DNA from: Actinoplanes solisilvae
GTDB lineage: Bacteria; Actinomycetota; Actinomycetes; Mycobacteriales; Micromonosporaceae
Assembly: GCF_003999975.1 (NCBI RefSeq)
Contig: NZ_RJAC01000004.1
Span: forward strand, 124,001-188,000
DNA: 64,000 nt
Direction: 5' to 3'
Part shown: positions 51,304 through 63,701 of the stretch, in pieces
Position numbering within the stretch: position 1 is the stretch's first letter
How the letters are laid out: each line of letters begins with the position of its first letter
The notes under the pieces: model-generated
What the model saw: the letters and a program-made list of their open reading frames with translations, nothing else
Databases searched by the model: none
What the model was told of the DNA's origin: nothing
Program-made: the position numbers and the translations under genes

Positions 51304-52215
51304 TCAGTCTGTCGTGTCGTCGCTGTCCACCCAGGCCGGCAGGGTGAAGCGGGTGGCGTCGCTCGGTGGGAGCGCCGGGTCGGGCGGCCCGGTGACGATC
51401 GCCGGGCGGCGGTGGTACCGGGGCAGTCCCAGCAGCCCGGCGGCGGCGAGCGCGGCGACCGTGAGGACGGCCGGCTGCCAGTCGTGCGGGGCCGGGGAGC
51501 GCAGCGTGTCGATGATCAGTGCGGCGGCCAGTTGCAGGCCGGCGGCGAACCGGGCCACCGGTACGCCCAGGACGTGCGGGCGAGGGTCGCCGCGCAGTGC
51601 CTCGGTGCCGAAGCGCAGGATCGCGTACGCCGCCAGGGCCCAGACGAGGATCGCGCCGGGTGCGGCGAACGGCAGGGCCGCCGTCCCGGTCACCGCGATC
51701 GTCAGCAGGCCCGCGCACTCGAGCAGTTGCACCGGGAACAGCCGCCGGCCCGCTACCCGGGGTTCGGGGTGCCCGTCCGGGTAGCGGATCCCGACGCCCG
51801 CCGGATGGCCGTGGCAGCAGCCGGCGACCGCGCAACCGACCCGGCCGGCGGCCAGGAACACCGCCAGCGCCACCGCGAGCACGTCGAGCCAGGGCAGCCA
51901 CGGCTCGCCCAGCAGCGACAGGGCCGCCAGCACGCACGCGCCGGTGAACCACACGTGTTCCAGCAGCACGAGCGACTCGCGGCCGGTCAGCAGGCGCCGC
52001 GGCAGGGCCCACGCGAAGAACGACACCGCCGCCGTGAGCGCGACGACGACCGCCACCGTCAGCGGCAGGCCGCGCAGCAGAGCCCCGCCGAGCATGGTGG
52101 CCAGGGCGGCGTGGAACCCGGCGACGCCGATCGCCCGGAACGCCGGCGACTCGGTGCCGGTCAGGTGGATCGTGTCGCGGGGGAGCCGGTCCAGCCGGTC
52201 GTTGATGTCGGACAC
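51304..52215 (-). CDS. Lgt-like membrane protein (prolipoprotein diacylglyceryl transferase family)
   Basis: A 303-residue membrane protein with about seven hydrophobic segments. The sequence GRVGCAVAGCCHGHPAG near residue 147 and FPVQLLE near 190 match Lgt-like proteins. The cysteine-rich CAVAGCC replaces the more usual asparagine-containing segment of canonical Lgt, so it may be a divergent paralog with another acceptor. It is divergent from the gp25 gene across 78 bp, so a shared regulatory region is likely; lipid attachment of a CIS component is one possible reason for the pairing, but not shown. Confidence 0.7.
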   Translation of the reverse strand: MSDINDRLDRLPRDTIHLTGTESPAFRAIGVAGFHAALATMLGGALLRGLPLTVAVVVALTAAVSFFAWALPRRLLTGRESLVLLEHVWFTGACVLAALSLLGEPWLPWLDVLAVALAVFLAAGRVGCAVAGCCHGHPAGVGIRYPDGHPEPRVAGRRLFPVQLLECAGLLTIAVTGTAALPFAAPGAILVWALAAYAILRFGTEALRGDPRPHVLGVPVARFAAGLQLAAALIIDTLRSPAPHDWQPAVLTVAALAAAGLLGLPRYHRRPAIVTGPPDPALPPSDATRFTLPAWVDSDDTTD

Positions 52216-52293
52216 CCGCCGACGGTCCTCCCGGTACCGTCACGCGGGCGTTGCGCGACGGGCGGGTGACGGCGGACGCCGAAGGTCGGCGGT

Positions 52294-52704
52294 ATGGCCG
52301 ACCCATCGCAACCGAGCATCGTCGAGGCGTGGCTGGGCGCCGGGCCGCGGTTCCCGATGCGGCCCGATCCGCGCAGCGGCCGGATCCCGCTGGTGCGCGG
52401 CGACGAACTCGTCCGGCAGTCGATCGAGACGATCCTCGACACCGAGCCGGGGGAGCGGATCATGCTGCCCACCTTCGGCTGCGGGCTGCGCCGCTATCTG
52501 ATGGCGCCGAACACCACCGCGACCCGTACGGCGATCGCCGAGGACATCACCGAGGCGCTGGGCCGGTGGGAGGCCCGCATCCAGGTGACGAACGTTGCGG
52601 TGACGGCCGGGGAGGACCCTGCACTGGTGTGGATCGAGATCTCGTTCGTCCGGGTCGCCGACCAGCGGCCGGACAACCTGGTCTACCCCTTCTACCTGAG
52701 CTAG
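52294..52704 (+). CDS. gp25/GPW-family baseplate wedge protein (CIS)
   Basis: A 136-residue baseplate protein, homologous in pattern to T4 gp25 and Afp9: VRQSIETILDTEPGERIMLP, TFGCGLRRYLM and a beta-rich C-terminus. In contractile systems it joins the sheath to the wedge. It is the first gene of a seven-gene plus-strand operon. No sheath gene is present beside it, although sheath contact is its usual job. Confidence 0.88.
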   Translation: MADPSQPSIVEAWLGAGPRFPMRPDPRSGRIPLVRGDELVRQSIETILDTEPGERIMLPTFGCGLRRYLMAPNTTATRTAIAEDITEALGRWEARIQVTNVAVTAGEDPALVWIEISFVRVADQRPDNLVYPFYLS

Positions 52705-52723
52705 GCCGGGAGGTGACGCTGCC

Positions 52724-54892
52724 GTGGCCCTGATCGGCCCCATCCTTGACGACCGTTCGTTCGAGCAGTTGCGCGACGAGCTGGTCAAGCGGATCCCGGT
52801 GTACGCGCCGGAGTGGACCGACCACAACGAGAGCGACCCGGGTGTCGCGCTGCTCGAGCTGTTCGCGTTCCTCGGCGAGACCCTGCTGTACCGGTTCAAC
52901 CAGATCCCCGACGCGACCAAGGTGAGTTTCCTGCGGCTGCTGGGGGTGCGCCCGCGGCCCGCCCAGCCGGCCCGGGCGTTGCTGGCCCTGCGGACCGAGG
53001 AGCCCGGCGGTGTGCCGATCCTGCGCGACGCCGAGGCCAAAGCCGGGGCGGTCTCGTTCGAGACCGAGGACGAGGTGTACGTGTGGCCGTTGCAGGCGCT
53101 GGCCGTCGGTAAACGGGCGGTGCCGGCCGCGCAGACCGCCGGGGACACCGAACGCCGCGACGACGCCATCGCCCGGCTCAGCACCGCGGCCGCACCCGTC
53201 GACCCCGACAAGGTCAAGTTCTACGAGACGGTCGCCGTCCCGGACGACCCGCTGGCCCCGGACGCCACGATCCTCGACGTGAACAACACCCTCGACCGGG
53301 CACTGTGGATCGCACTGCTGGGCGAGGACACGACCGACGTCGACCAGCTCGCCAACCGTACGCTGTTCGTCGGTTTCGCCATGGACGAGCAGGTCACCAC
53401 CCCGTTCGACCTGGACCGCCTGGACGACGACGAGGTGCCCCGCTACCGCTCGACCGGGCTGGGCGCCGACCCGCCGGCGATGCTCTGGCGCCTCTGGAAC
53501 GGCCCGCCCGCGACCCGGACCGGCGCCGCGTTCACCGACCTGCAGATCCTCGGCGACACCACCGCCGGGCTCGTGCGCGGCGGCGTCGTCAAAGTCGCCG
53601 TGCCGCCCGCCCTGCCACGCTTCGACCCGCTCGAACGGTCCCCGGGCGACCTGGACAACCCGCCGCCGCTGGAGGACGAGGAACAGGCCGCCCGCGTCGT
53701 GGCCTGGCTGCAGATACGCCGCCCGCAGACCGAGAACGACTCGATCGGCGGGGTGCGCTGGGTCGGGCTCAACGCCGTCTCGGCGGTGCAGGCCCGCACC
53801 GCCGGCGCCGAACTGCTCGGCACCGGCAGCGGCGACGGCTCCCAACGGTTCGCGCTCACCCAGCGGCCGGTGCTGCGCCGCACCGTGCGGCTGCAGGTCG
53901 AGGAACCCGACGGCTGGCGCGACTGGCAGGAGACCGACGACTTCACCGCCAGCAGCCCCGACGACCGTCACTACGTGGTCGACCTGACGGCCGGGGAGGT
54001 CGAGTTCGGCGCCCGCACCCGGGTACCGCAGATCGGCGAACGCATCCGCGTGCTGTCCTACCGCTACGGCGGCGGCCGCGCCGGATCGGTCGCCGCCGGC
54101 GCGATCACCCGGATCAGCGGCACCGCCGGGGTCACCGTCAGCAACCCGCTGCCGGCCGCCGGTGGCGCCGACGCGGCGCCGCTGACCGACGCGATGGACA
54201 GCATCCCCGCCGAGGTCCACCGCCGGGACCGGGCCGTGGTCGCCGACGACTTCCGCGACCTGGCCCTGCAGGTCCCCGGCGTGCTGCGCGCCGAAACGCT
54301 GCCGCTGATGCACCCCGACAACCCGCGCACCCCCGCCGCCGGGGTGATCAGCGTGCTGCTGTTCCCGGCCGAGGACCTGCGCAGGCCCTCCGCCCCCATG
54401 CCCGACGTGACGCTGCTGCGCCGCGTCGCGGCCTACCTCGACCCGCGCCGGCTGGTCACCACCGAGCTGTACGTCATCCCGCCCACCTACAAGCAGATCT
54501 CCGTGTCGGTCGGGGTGCGGGTCCGCGACGGCTACCAGGTCGACGCCGTACGCCGCTGGGTCGAACTGATCCTGCGCCAGTTCCTGGCCCCCGTCCCGCC
54601 GTACGGCCCCGACGCCGGCGGCTGGCCCCTCGGCCGGGCCGTACGCGCCGCCGAACTGCACGCGGTCGCCGTCCAGGTCGACGGGGTCGAGTTCCTCGAA
54701 GGGCTGAGCCTGGCCGAACCCGGCCGGCCGCCGAGCGAACTGGTCGAGCTCGCCGCGTGGGAGGTCCCCGAACTCACCGCCATCACCGTGGTCACCGGCG
54801 CACCGCTGCCGCCCGGCGATCCGTACGTGCCGGCCCCGCCGGGCACCGGCCCGGACGTCGTCATCGTCCCGCTGCCGCCCGAGGTCTGCTGA
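52724..54892 (+). CDS. Baseplate J-like protein (CIS wedge)
   Basis: A 722-residue baseplate component of the gpJ/Afp11 type. The opening RSFEQLRDELVKRIPVYAPE and DPGVALLELFAFLGETLLYR is diagnostic, as is the later RRVAAYLDPRRLVTTELYVI and PTYKQISVSVGVRVRDGYQ. It starts at GTG 52724, 19 bp after gp25. Its stop overlaps the next start (TGATG). Length is within the range for eCIS members, which are longer than the phage form. Confidence 0.9.
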   Translation: MALIGPILDDRSFEQLRDELVKRIPVYAPEWTDHNESDPGVALLELFAFLGETLLYRFNQIPDATKVSFLRLLGVRPRPAQPARALLALRTEEPGGVPILRDAEAKAGAVSFETEDEVYVWPLQALAVGKRAVPAAQTAGDTERRDDAIARLSTAAAPVDPDKVKFYETVAVPDDPLAPDATILDVNNTLDRALWIALLGEDTTDVDQLANRTLFVGFAMDEQVTTPFDLDRLDDDEVPRYRSTGLGADPPAMLWRLWNGPPATRTGAAFTDLQILGDTTAGLVRGGVVKVAVPPALPRFDPLERSPGDLDNPPPLEDEEQAARVVAWLQIRRPQTENDSIGGVRWVGLNAVSAVQARTAGAELLGTGSGDGSQRFALTQRPVLRRTVRLQVEEPDGWRDWQETDDFTASSPDDRHYVVDLTAGEVEFGARTRVPQIGERIRVLSYRYGGGRAGSVAAGAITRISGTAGVTVSNPLPAAGGADAAPLTDAMDSIPAEVHRRDRAVVADDFRDLALQVPGVLRAETLPLMHPDNPRTPAAGVISVLLFPAEDLRRPSAPMPDVTLLRRVAAYLDPRRLVTTELYVIPPTYKQISVSVGVRVRDGYQVDAVRRWVELILRQFLAPVPPYGPDAGGWPLGRAVRAAELHAVAVQVDGVEFLEGLSLAEPGRPPSELVELAAWEVPELTAITVVTGAPLPPGDPYVPAPPGTGPDVVIVPLPPEVC

Positions 54893-57069
54893 TGAACGGC
54901 GACCGCGGCCTGAGCCTGCTGGCCCACCCCGACCAGTGGGCCCGTTGCAGCCACGACGGCACCGCCCTGGTGCCCGGCGGCGGTGTTCAGCTGACCTGGG
55001 CCGACGACGACAACGACGAGACCCGCCGGCCCCGCCTGCTCGCCGGCCGGTGCGTGCCGCCCACCCCACCGGTACGGGTGCCCGAGGAACCCGCCGGGCT
55101 CGCGTTCGACCGGTGGTGCCGCAGCTACCGCTCCAACCCGGCCCAGCACCGCGTCGACGTCGCCACCGCCGCCGGTGACCCGCGCACACCCGCGCACCAG
55201 CCGGGCATCCTGCGCCGCCCGCTGGGCCTGGCCGTCGACCGGGCGCAACGCCTCTACGTCGTCGAGCACGGCGCCGCCGTCGTCCACGTCGTCGACCTGT
55301 GGGCCCAGCGCCTGCTGCGCCGCGTACCGGTCCGCAGCGCCGCGCACCGCGCCCGCCGCCCGGTCGACGTCGCCGCCCTGTGCTGCCGCGCCTACGTGCT
55401 GCTGCAACGACCCGCCGCCCTCGTCGTGATCACCGGCCGCCGCGGCCCGCTGCCCGGCCCACCACTGCACCGCCCCCGCGGCCGCGGCCCCCTGGAACCG
55501 ACCCGGATCGCCGCGCACCGTTGCGGCCTCTACGTGCTGTGGCGCCGCCCCGGCACCCCGCTGGGCCTGATCGCCCGCCCGGACGGGACCGTCGAGGCCG
55601 AGGTCGACGGCGCCACCGACATCGACCTGACCGCTGACGGCACCCTGATCGTCGCCCGCGCCCCGCACCGGCCGTTCCGCCGATTCCAGCCGGCCGTCCC
55701 GGGCCGGCCGGAACTCGAACCGCTCGACGCCCCCCGCTACGACGGCGGCGCGCTCAGCGTGGCCCCGAACGGACGGATCGCGTACACCGCCGCCGGCGGG
55801 CACGCCTGGACCGCCGGACCCAGCGCCCGGCACACGACCACCGGCACCGTCACCACCTACCGCCTCGACAGCGGCGCCTACGCCACCCGCTGGGGCCGGC
55901 TGTTCCTCGACGCCTGCCTGCCGCCGGGCACCACGGTCACCGTACGGTTCCTGACCACCGACGAGGACGACGTCACCGACCCACTGCCGTGGCGGCCCGC
56001 CGACCGCGGCCACCACAGCCGGCGCGACCACACACCCACCCTGCCCTCGCGAACCCTGCTCGACGAACCACCCACCACACCACCGGCCACCCTGGTGCGC
56101 CGCCCGACCGGACGCGAATGGCCGTGGGCGCAGATCGCCGCCGACGACCGGTTCGAAACGTACGAGACCCCCGTCGCCGCACCACCCGGGCGCTACCTGT
56201 GGCTCGTGCTGCACCTGAGCGGCACCCACCGCACCACCCCCCGCGTACGCGCCCTGCGCGTCGAACGCCCCGGCCACCAGCTCCTGCGCCGCCTGCCACG
56301 ATCCTGGTCACGCGACGAGACCGCCGCGAGTTTCCTGCAGCGCTACCTCGCCCCGGCCGAGGCCCTGCTGCACGAGATGGACGAACGCTCCGCCCAACGC
56401 GCCGTCCTGGTCGACCCGCACACCTGCCCCCAGGAGACCCTCAACTGGCTGGCCGGGTTCGCCGGGCTGGTCCTGGACCGCCGCTGGCCCGAACCGGCCC
56501 GCCGCACCCTGATCGCCGAGGCCTACCCGCTGTTCCGGCGCCGCGGCACGATCGCCGCCCTGGAACGGATCATCGCCGTCTACCTCGGCGTCGCCCCGGT
56601 CATCGTCGAACGGTGGCGGCTACGCGGGATCGGCGGCGCCGTCCTGGGCACCCAGCCCGGCGGACCCCCCGCCCCCGCCATCGAGGGCGCCGCCCGGGCC
56701 ACCGGCACCCTGGGCCGCTTCACCCTGGGCGGCAGCCGCCCCGGCGACGACGTCTACAAAACCTCGGCCCACCAGTTCAGCGTCCTGATCCCGGCCGAGC
56801 TGAGCACCGAACAGCTGCAGGTCGTCCGCGGCATCGTCGACACCCACAAACCGGCGCACACCACCTACGACATCTGCGAACTCGGCAGCGGCATGCGGAT
56901 CGGACGGCGGCTGCACCTGAGCCTCACCTCGTTCGTCGGACCCGGCGCCGCCGCCGGACCCGCCGTGGTCGGCCAGGTCCTCGTAGGCGGGGACGGCGTC
57001 GTCGGGCTACCCGCCGTCGGCGCCCGCCTCGGGCAGAGCTCACGGCCGGGGGAGCTGAGAGTCGGATGA
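54892..57069 (+). CDS. Tail protein I-like baseplate protein with propeller-like N-terminus
   Basis: A 725-residue protein. The last third (about 470-610) is a P2 gpI-type domain: FLQRYLAPAEALLHEMDERS, CPQETLNWLAGFAGLVLDRR and RRRGTIAALERIIAVYLGV. The first 310 residues contain repeated strands of the NHL/YVTN kind (RPLGLAVDRAQRLYVVEHGA; TDIDLTADGTLIVARAP), as in a beta propeller. The phage gpI is only about 180 residues, so this is a long fusion. It overlaps its upstream neighbour (TGATG) and downstream neighbour (ATGA). Confidence 0.82.
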   Translation: MNGDRGLSLLAHPDQWARCSHDGTALVPGGGVQLTWADDDNDETRRPRLLAGRCVPPTPPVRVPEEPAGLAFDRWCRSYRSNPAQHRVDVATAAGDPRTPAHQPGILRRPLGLAVDRAQRLYVVEHGAAVVHVVDLWAQRLLRRVPVRSAAHRARRPVDVAALCCRAYVLLQRPAALVVITGRRGPLPGPPLHRPRGRGPLEPTRIAAHRCGLYVLWRRPGTPLGLIARPDGTVEAEVDGATDIDLTADGTLIVARAPHRPFRRFQPAVPGRPELEPLDAPRYDGGALSVAPNGRIAYTAAGGHAWTAGPSARHTTTGTVTTYRLDSGAYATRWGRLFLDACLPPGTTVTVRFLTTDEDDVTDPLPWRPADRGHHSRRDHTPTLPSRTLLDEPPTTPPATLVRRPTGREWPWAQIAADDRFETYETPVAAPPGRYLWLVLHLSGTHRTTPRVRALRVERPGHQLLRRLPRSWSRDETAASFLQRYLAPAEALLHEMDERSAQRAVLVDPHTCPQETLNWLAGFAGLVLDRRWPEPARRTLIAEAYPLFRRRGTIAALERIIAVYLGVAPVIVERWRLRGIGGAVLGTQPGGPPAPAIEGAARATGTLGRFTLGGSRPGDDVYKTSAHQFSVLIPAELSTEQLQVVRGIVDTHKPAHTTYDICELGSGMRIGRRLHLSLTSFVGPGAAAGPAVVGQVLVGGDGVVGLPAVGARLGQSSRPGELRVG

Positions 57070-58668
57070 ACACCCCCGCCCTGCACGTCCAGCGGCTCAC
57101 CGCCACCGTGCACACCGGCCACGACGGCGACGGCCGCCGCGTCGACCGGATGCTGCACCGCCTGGCCGACCGCCGCCTCGACGACGCACTGCGCGCCGTC
57201 ACCCTGCCGGCGGGCCGCTGGTGCGTACGCCGCATCGACATACCGATCCACCTCGGCCCGGACGACACCGACAGCACCGTCGAAACCGCATGGGCCCGCC
57301 GGCTCATCGCCGTCCTGCAGCACGCCCTGGCCCAGCAGTCCCCGGACGTCGTCCACTACCACCACGACCACGACGCCCTCACCGACCTGCTCACCCACGT
57401 CGCGGCCGGGCGCCACGACCGGGCCTGGGCGTGGACCGGGCTCGGCCTGCTGCCCGCCGGGCAACCGGCCCCCGGCCAGCCCGCCGCCGCGGTCATCCTC
57501 ACCGCCCTGAGCCGCCGGCCCGAACACGCCCTCGCCGCCGTCGCCAACGCCGTACGCCGCACCGGAACGGCGCCACTCGACCGGGCCCTCGGAGCCGACG
57601 GCTGGACCGCGGTGGCCGCCCTGGTCAGCGCGGCCGCAACCGGAACCCCGCAGCAGCCCGCACCGCCGACAACCCCACCACCACCGGCGACCGTGGCGGC
57701 GGCGCCGGTGAACCCGGCACCACCGGCCGCGGCGACCGTGCACACCCTCGCCGCAGCCCTGGTACGCACGTCCGAACTGGCGGCGGCGCTGCGTAGCAGC
57801 CGGCTACGCCCGCCCGCCGCCACCCGCACCGCCTGGGCGGTCCTCGTGGTCGCCGGCACCGACCCGGTCCTGCTGTCCCGGCCGGGCGCGCGGGCCGCCG
57901 CCGTCATCGACGCCGTCGCCGAACTGCTGGCACCCACCACCACGACACCGCCCACCCGGCCACTGCCACCGCCATCGGCCGCCGCGCCTGCCTACCGCGG
58001 CGTGACCGAGACCGTCCCCACCCCGCCCGGGGCGGGGGAGCGCCCACCCTCCGCCGCCCCGCCCGGCCGGACCCGCAACACCGCACCGCTCCCCACCCCA
58101 CCCGAAGCAACCCCAACCCGGGCGACCACCGCCGCACCGCCGCGCAGCCGCACCCCCGACGAGACCGCAGCCGACGACACCGCCGAACCCGACCACCGGT
58201 ACACGATCTGGGCCGGCCTGCCGTTCCTGCTCGCCACCGCCGCCGACGCCGGCATCCCCGCCGTGATAGCCGACGACCCGGTGCTGGCCGCCCGGCCGCT
58301 GCGCTGGACGCTGCACGCCATCGCCCGCACCCTGATCCCGGCCGACGCCGACGACCCGGCCGTACTCGCCCTCGCCGGCCTCGGCCCGACAGCAGACCCA
58401 CCGTCCGGGGACGCCGAACCCGCCGAACAGGCCCGCGTCGACGAACTGGCCCGAACGTGGGCCGCCGCCACCACCGCCCGATTCCCGCAGCCCGGCAACA
58501 CCGACATCGTCTCGCGGGTCGCCCGCCGCACCGGCCACGTCGTCGCCGACCCCGGCTGGATCGACATCCACCTGCGCCTCGACGAGGTCGACGTCGACGT
58601 ACGCCGGGCCGGCCTCGACCTCGACCCCGGCTGGGTGCCCTGGCTCGCCACCGTCGTGAGGTTCCGCT

Positions 58669-58676
<8 letters not shown>
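57066..58676 (+). CDS. CIS tape-measure protein (Afp14-like, CIS_TMP)
   Basis: A 536-residue protein ending GWIDIHLRLDEVDVDVRRAG and LDLDPGWVPWLATVVRFRY, the hallmark of contractile injection system tape-measure proteins. The N-terminal part holds HVQRLTATVHTG and a helical HALAAVANAVRRTG region; a Pro/Thr/Ala-rich linker occupies about 300-370. In known systems it sets tube length and interacts with the AAA+ protein encoded next. The ATG overlaps the previous stop. Confidence 0.82.
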
Positions 58677-60662
<1,986 letters not shown>

Positions 60663-60666
<4 letters not shown>

Positions 60667-61991
60667 GCACCCTCGACGACACGCCGGCCACGACGTCCTG
60701 CCCCGATGAAGACCTGCCGGTCAACCCGTTCGTCGCCCTGCGGGTGGCGTACGGGATGCTGCTCGGCGAGGACGACTTCCGCACCCTCATCGGTCACCCC
60801 CGCGGCAAACAGATGCTGCACACCACCTGGCTGCACGGCTCCGGCGTCATCCACGGCTACCGGGTCGGCCGTCAAGGCACCTGGAAACTGACCGTCGAAC
60901 CCGGACTGGCCCTCGACAGCCAAGGCCGTGAACTGCTGCTCGACGCCGGCCGCGACCTCGACGTCGACCAGTGGCTCAAAAAACAGAAACCCGCCGACCT
61001 GCCCGAGCACCAACCCGGCGAGACCTTCGACGTCGACGCCTACGTCGTCGCCGAGTTCCAGGGCTGCCCGGCCGCGCCCGTGCCCACCCTGGCCGACCCC
61101 TGCGACGTCACCCGCCGCCACGACGACTTCTCCCGCGTCCTCGAAACCACCCGCCTCGACCTGAGACTCGGCACCCCACCAGCCGACCCGTCGCCCTACC
61201 ACCGCGTACGGGTCCTGCTCGGCCTCGACCAGGTCACCGGCCCCGACGACGAAGCCGGGCACCAGGCCACCGAAGCCGCCCAGCGCGTCACCGCCGCCCC
61301 ACCCGCCGAACGCGCCGCGACCATGCTCCACGAATTCCAGGCCATGGCCGCCCACGACGGCATGGACCGCCGGCCCGCCCAACAACCCGGCGACCCCGCA
61401 CCCGGACTGTTCCCGGCCCTCGACGACGACGCCGCGGTCGTCCTCGCCGCCGTCACCATCACCGTCCGCGACGCCGACGACAACAAAGAGATCCGCAAAG
61501 TCGTCCCCGACCCCTGCGTACGGCGCACCCTGCTGCCCACCGCCACCATCCAGGACCTCACCACCGGCGAAAACCCCGACGCCACTCCCGGCGGCGACGC
61601 CGGCGGACCCCGCGTCATCCCCGGCTCCCTGCACTGGTCCGACAACGACCGCTGCCTCAGCATCGACCTCACCGCCGCCGTCAACGAAAGCTCCGCCGAG
61701 GACGCCGTCACCGTCACCTCCCTGTCCGACCGCGGCTGGGTCACCGAAGACATCAACCGCATCGAACACCAGCCCGGCCCACCACACCAACTGCTGATCC
61801 ACCTCGACGACCGGCCCGCCTACCCACTGGTCCGCGTCCTCGTCCGCGGCACCGGCGACCGGCCCGTCTACGGCACCGACCCACCCGTCCCACTCGCCGG
61901 CATCGTCGGCGGCCCACCCGCAACCGAACACGACGGCCACGACGCCGCCCTCACCATGCCCAACCCGACCGGGTGGAGGTCCACCCCATGA
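60663..61991 (+). CDS. CIS-associated protein, unknown (paralog A)
   Basis: A 442-residue protein with no signal or membrane segment. Its N-terminal ~90 residues (PFVALRVAYGMLLGEDDF, GSGVIHGYRVG, LTVEPGLALDSQGRELLL) resemble those of the next gene. The G-x-V-x-G-x-x-V ... PGLA-x-D-x-x-G pattern recalls beta-rich tail-fibre or baseplate-attachment proteins. The remainder is beta-rich (VTSLSDRGWVTEDINRI). ATG 60663 overlaps the ATPase stop. I infer a peripheral baseplate or fibre role. Confidence 0.65.
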
Positions 61992-63685
61992 CCACAACCA
62001 CCGACGCCGCCACCACCACCGGCCGCACCTCCGAACCGGTCGGCGGCGGCCTCAACCGGCTCCAAGCCTTCGACGGGCTCTTCCTGCGCGCCGAACACCT
62101 CCAGCAGATCCAGACCTACGCCGAACAACTCGCCTACGCCACCGGACAAGCCACCGGCCACGGCGTCGTACACGGCTTCGACGTACCGAAGATCGACAAA
62201 GACGCCATCCTGCGCGTCGGACCCGGACTGGCCGTCAACCCCCAAGGCCGGCCCCTCAAATCCGAACAGATCGCCACCATCGCCCTGACCGGCCTCACCC
62301 CGGCCGCCGACGGCTACTGGATCGTCGAGATCATCGCCGCCAGCACACCATACGGCGACGAATCCGTCTACGGACAGCTCTGCACCGACCCCTGCGCCGG
62401 CGGCTCCACCCAGCAACCGTTCAGCACCGAAGGCATCCGTGTCCGCCTCACCCCGGCGACCGAACCACAACTGGACAACCTCTTCAACCCCGCCCAACGC
62501 CGCAACTTCCTCGCCTCCCGCCTGTTCGCCAAAGAACACACCGCCGGACCACCGTGGCTCACCACACCACCACTGACCTCACACGACTGGAACCTCGGCG
62601 CCCCACCACCCACCGGAGACAGCGTCCCCATCGCCGTACTGCTGCGCACCGCCGGCGAATGGGAGATCGACGTCTGGGCCGTACGCCGCGAAATCGGCGC
62701 CCCCACACCCCAACACACCTGGCAGACACGCCTCGGCATGCGCCCCTGGCCCGCCTTCCTCGCCCAGATCCTGCAATTCCAGGACCTGCTCGCCACCAAA
62801 CACGCCCCACCCACCGCGGCGAACACCCAACGCCACATCGAACAACAACTCGCCTACGCCATCGCCAAAGTGAAGGAACGCAAACAGAAGGAACCGCTGC
62901 ACGTACTCAACATGCTGCGCTCCACCCTCGCCGGCACCACCACCGAGACCACCGAACCGCTGCCCGGCCTCGGCATCACCGAACTACCCCCAGCCGGATA
63001 CCTGCCCACCAGCGGCTCCGACAGCGTCGAGGACCAGATCACCGCCCTGCTCGGACCACACGTCGACACCCGCTTCTGCCGCTGCCGCCCCGACCACGTG
63101 CCCCACGCCATCGAACAAGCCCAGCACATGGACCGCATCCCGCTCACCGACCAGGCCCACCCACCAGCGATCGACATCCTCGTACCGATCCCCGGCACCG
63201 GCCCGATCACCGACGCCACCACGGCGTACGGGTGGGTCGCCTTCACCCGCCGCCGCAGCACCGACTGCGGACCCGGGCCGGTCGACGAGGTCGACGTGTA
63301 CGCGACCACCGACGACAGCACCGTCATCGAAAAACTCGACGCCGGCCACGTCCCCGACGGAGAACCGCTGGCCACCGCCACCTTCCCACCACGCACCTGG
63401 GCCGTACCGACCTCCGACGCCTACCAGAAAGCCGTCGCCGCGGTGGGGGAGCACAACAAGATCGCGCTCTACGGACTCGCGTCCTCCGAGGAACGCCGGC
63501 CCCTCGCCGCCGTCCGCGCCGCCCTGCTGCTCGGCCCCCTCGACGACAAAGACATCGACTCGTTCGTCCTGCGCACCGCGGTAGTCCCGGCCGGCACCCG
63601 AGAAGCCATCGTCATCGCAGTCGGCGACGCGCAAGTCGCACCCACCAAACCCGAAGACCCACCAGAACCGGGGGAGGAGCAATAA
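61988..63685 (+). CDS. CIS-associated protein, unknown (paralog B)
   Basis: A 565-residue protein and the last gene of the operon. Its N-terminus (LNRLQAFDGLFLRAEHLQQI, GHGVVHGFDV, LRVGPGLAVNPQGRPL) matches that of paralog A. After about residue 150 it differs, with a long coil-like segment (HIEQQLAYAIAKVKERKQKE) near 300 and then beta-rich sequence. It starts by an ATGA overlap with paralog A. It ends 16 bp from a convergent dehydrogenase gene, so the operon stops here. The function is inferred as for paralog A. Confidence 0.65.
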   Translation: MTTTTDAATTTGRTSEPVGGGLNRLQAFDGLFLRAEHLQQIQTYAEQLAYATGQATGHGVVHGFDVPKIDKDAILRVGPGLAVNPQGRPLKSEQIATIALTGLTPAADGYWIVEIIAASTPYGDESVYGQLCTDPCAGGSTQQPFSTEGIRVRLTPATEPQLDNLFNPAQRRNFLASRLFAKEHTAGPPWLTTPPLTSHDWNLGAPPPTGDSVPIAVLLRTAGEWEIDVWAVRREIGAPTPQHTWQTRLGMRPWPAFLAQILQFQDLLATKHAPPTAANTQRHIEQQLAYAIAKVKERKQKEPLHVLNMLRSTLAGTTTETTEPLPGLGITELPPAGYLPTSGSDSVEDQITALLGPHVDTRFCRCRPDHVPHAIEQAQHMDRIPLTDQAHPPAIDILVPIPGTGPITDATTAYGWVAFTRRRSTDCGPGPVDEVDVYATTDDSTVIEKLDAGHVPDGEPLATATFPPRTWAVPTSDAYQKAVAAVGEHNKIALYGLASSEERRPLAAVRAALLLGPLDDKDIDSFVLRTAVVPAGTREAIVIAVGDAQVAPTKPEDPPEPGEEQ

Positions 63686-63701
63686 GGCCGCACAGCACCA
63701 C

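Noticed and set aside
52547..55189. An 880-codon minus-strand open frame across the baseplate genes
   Set aside because: Glycine/arginine/aspartate-rich shadow of GC-rich codons; the plus-strand baseplate proteins are recognisable.
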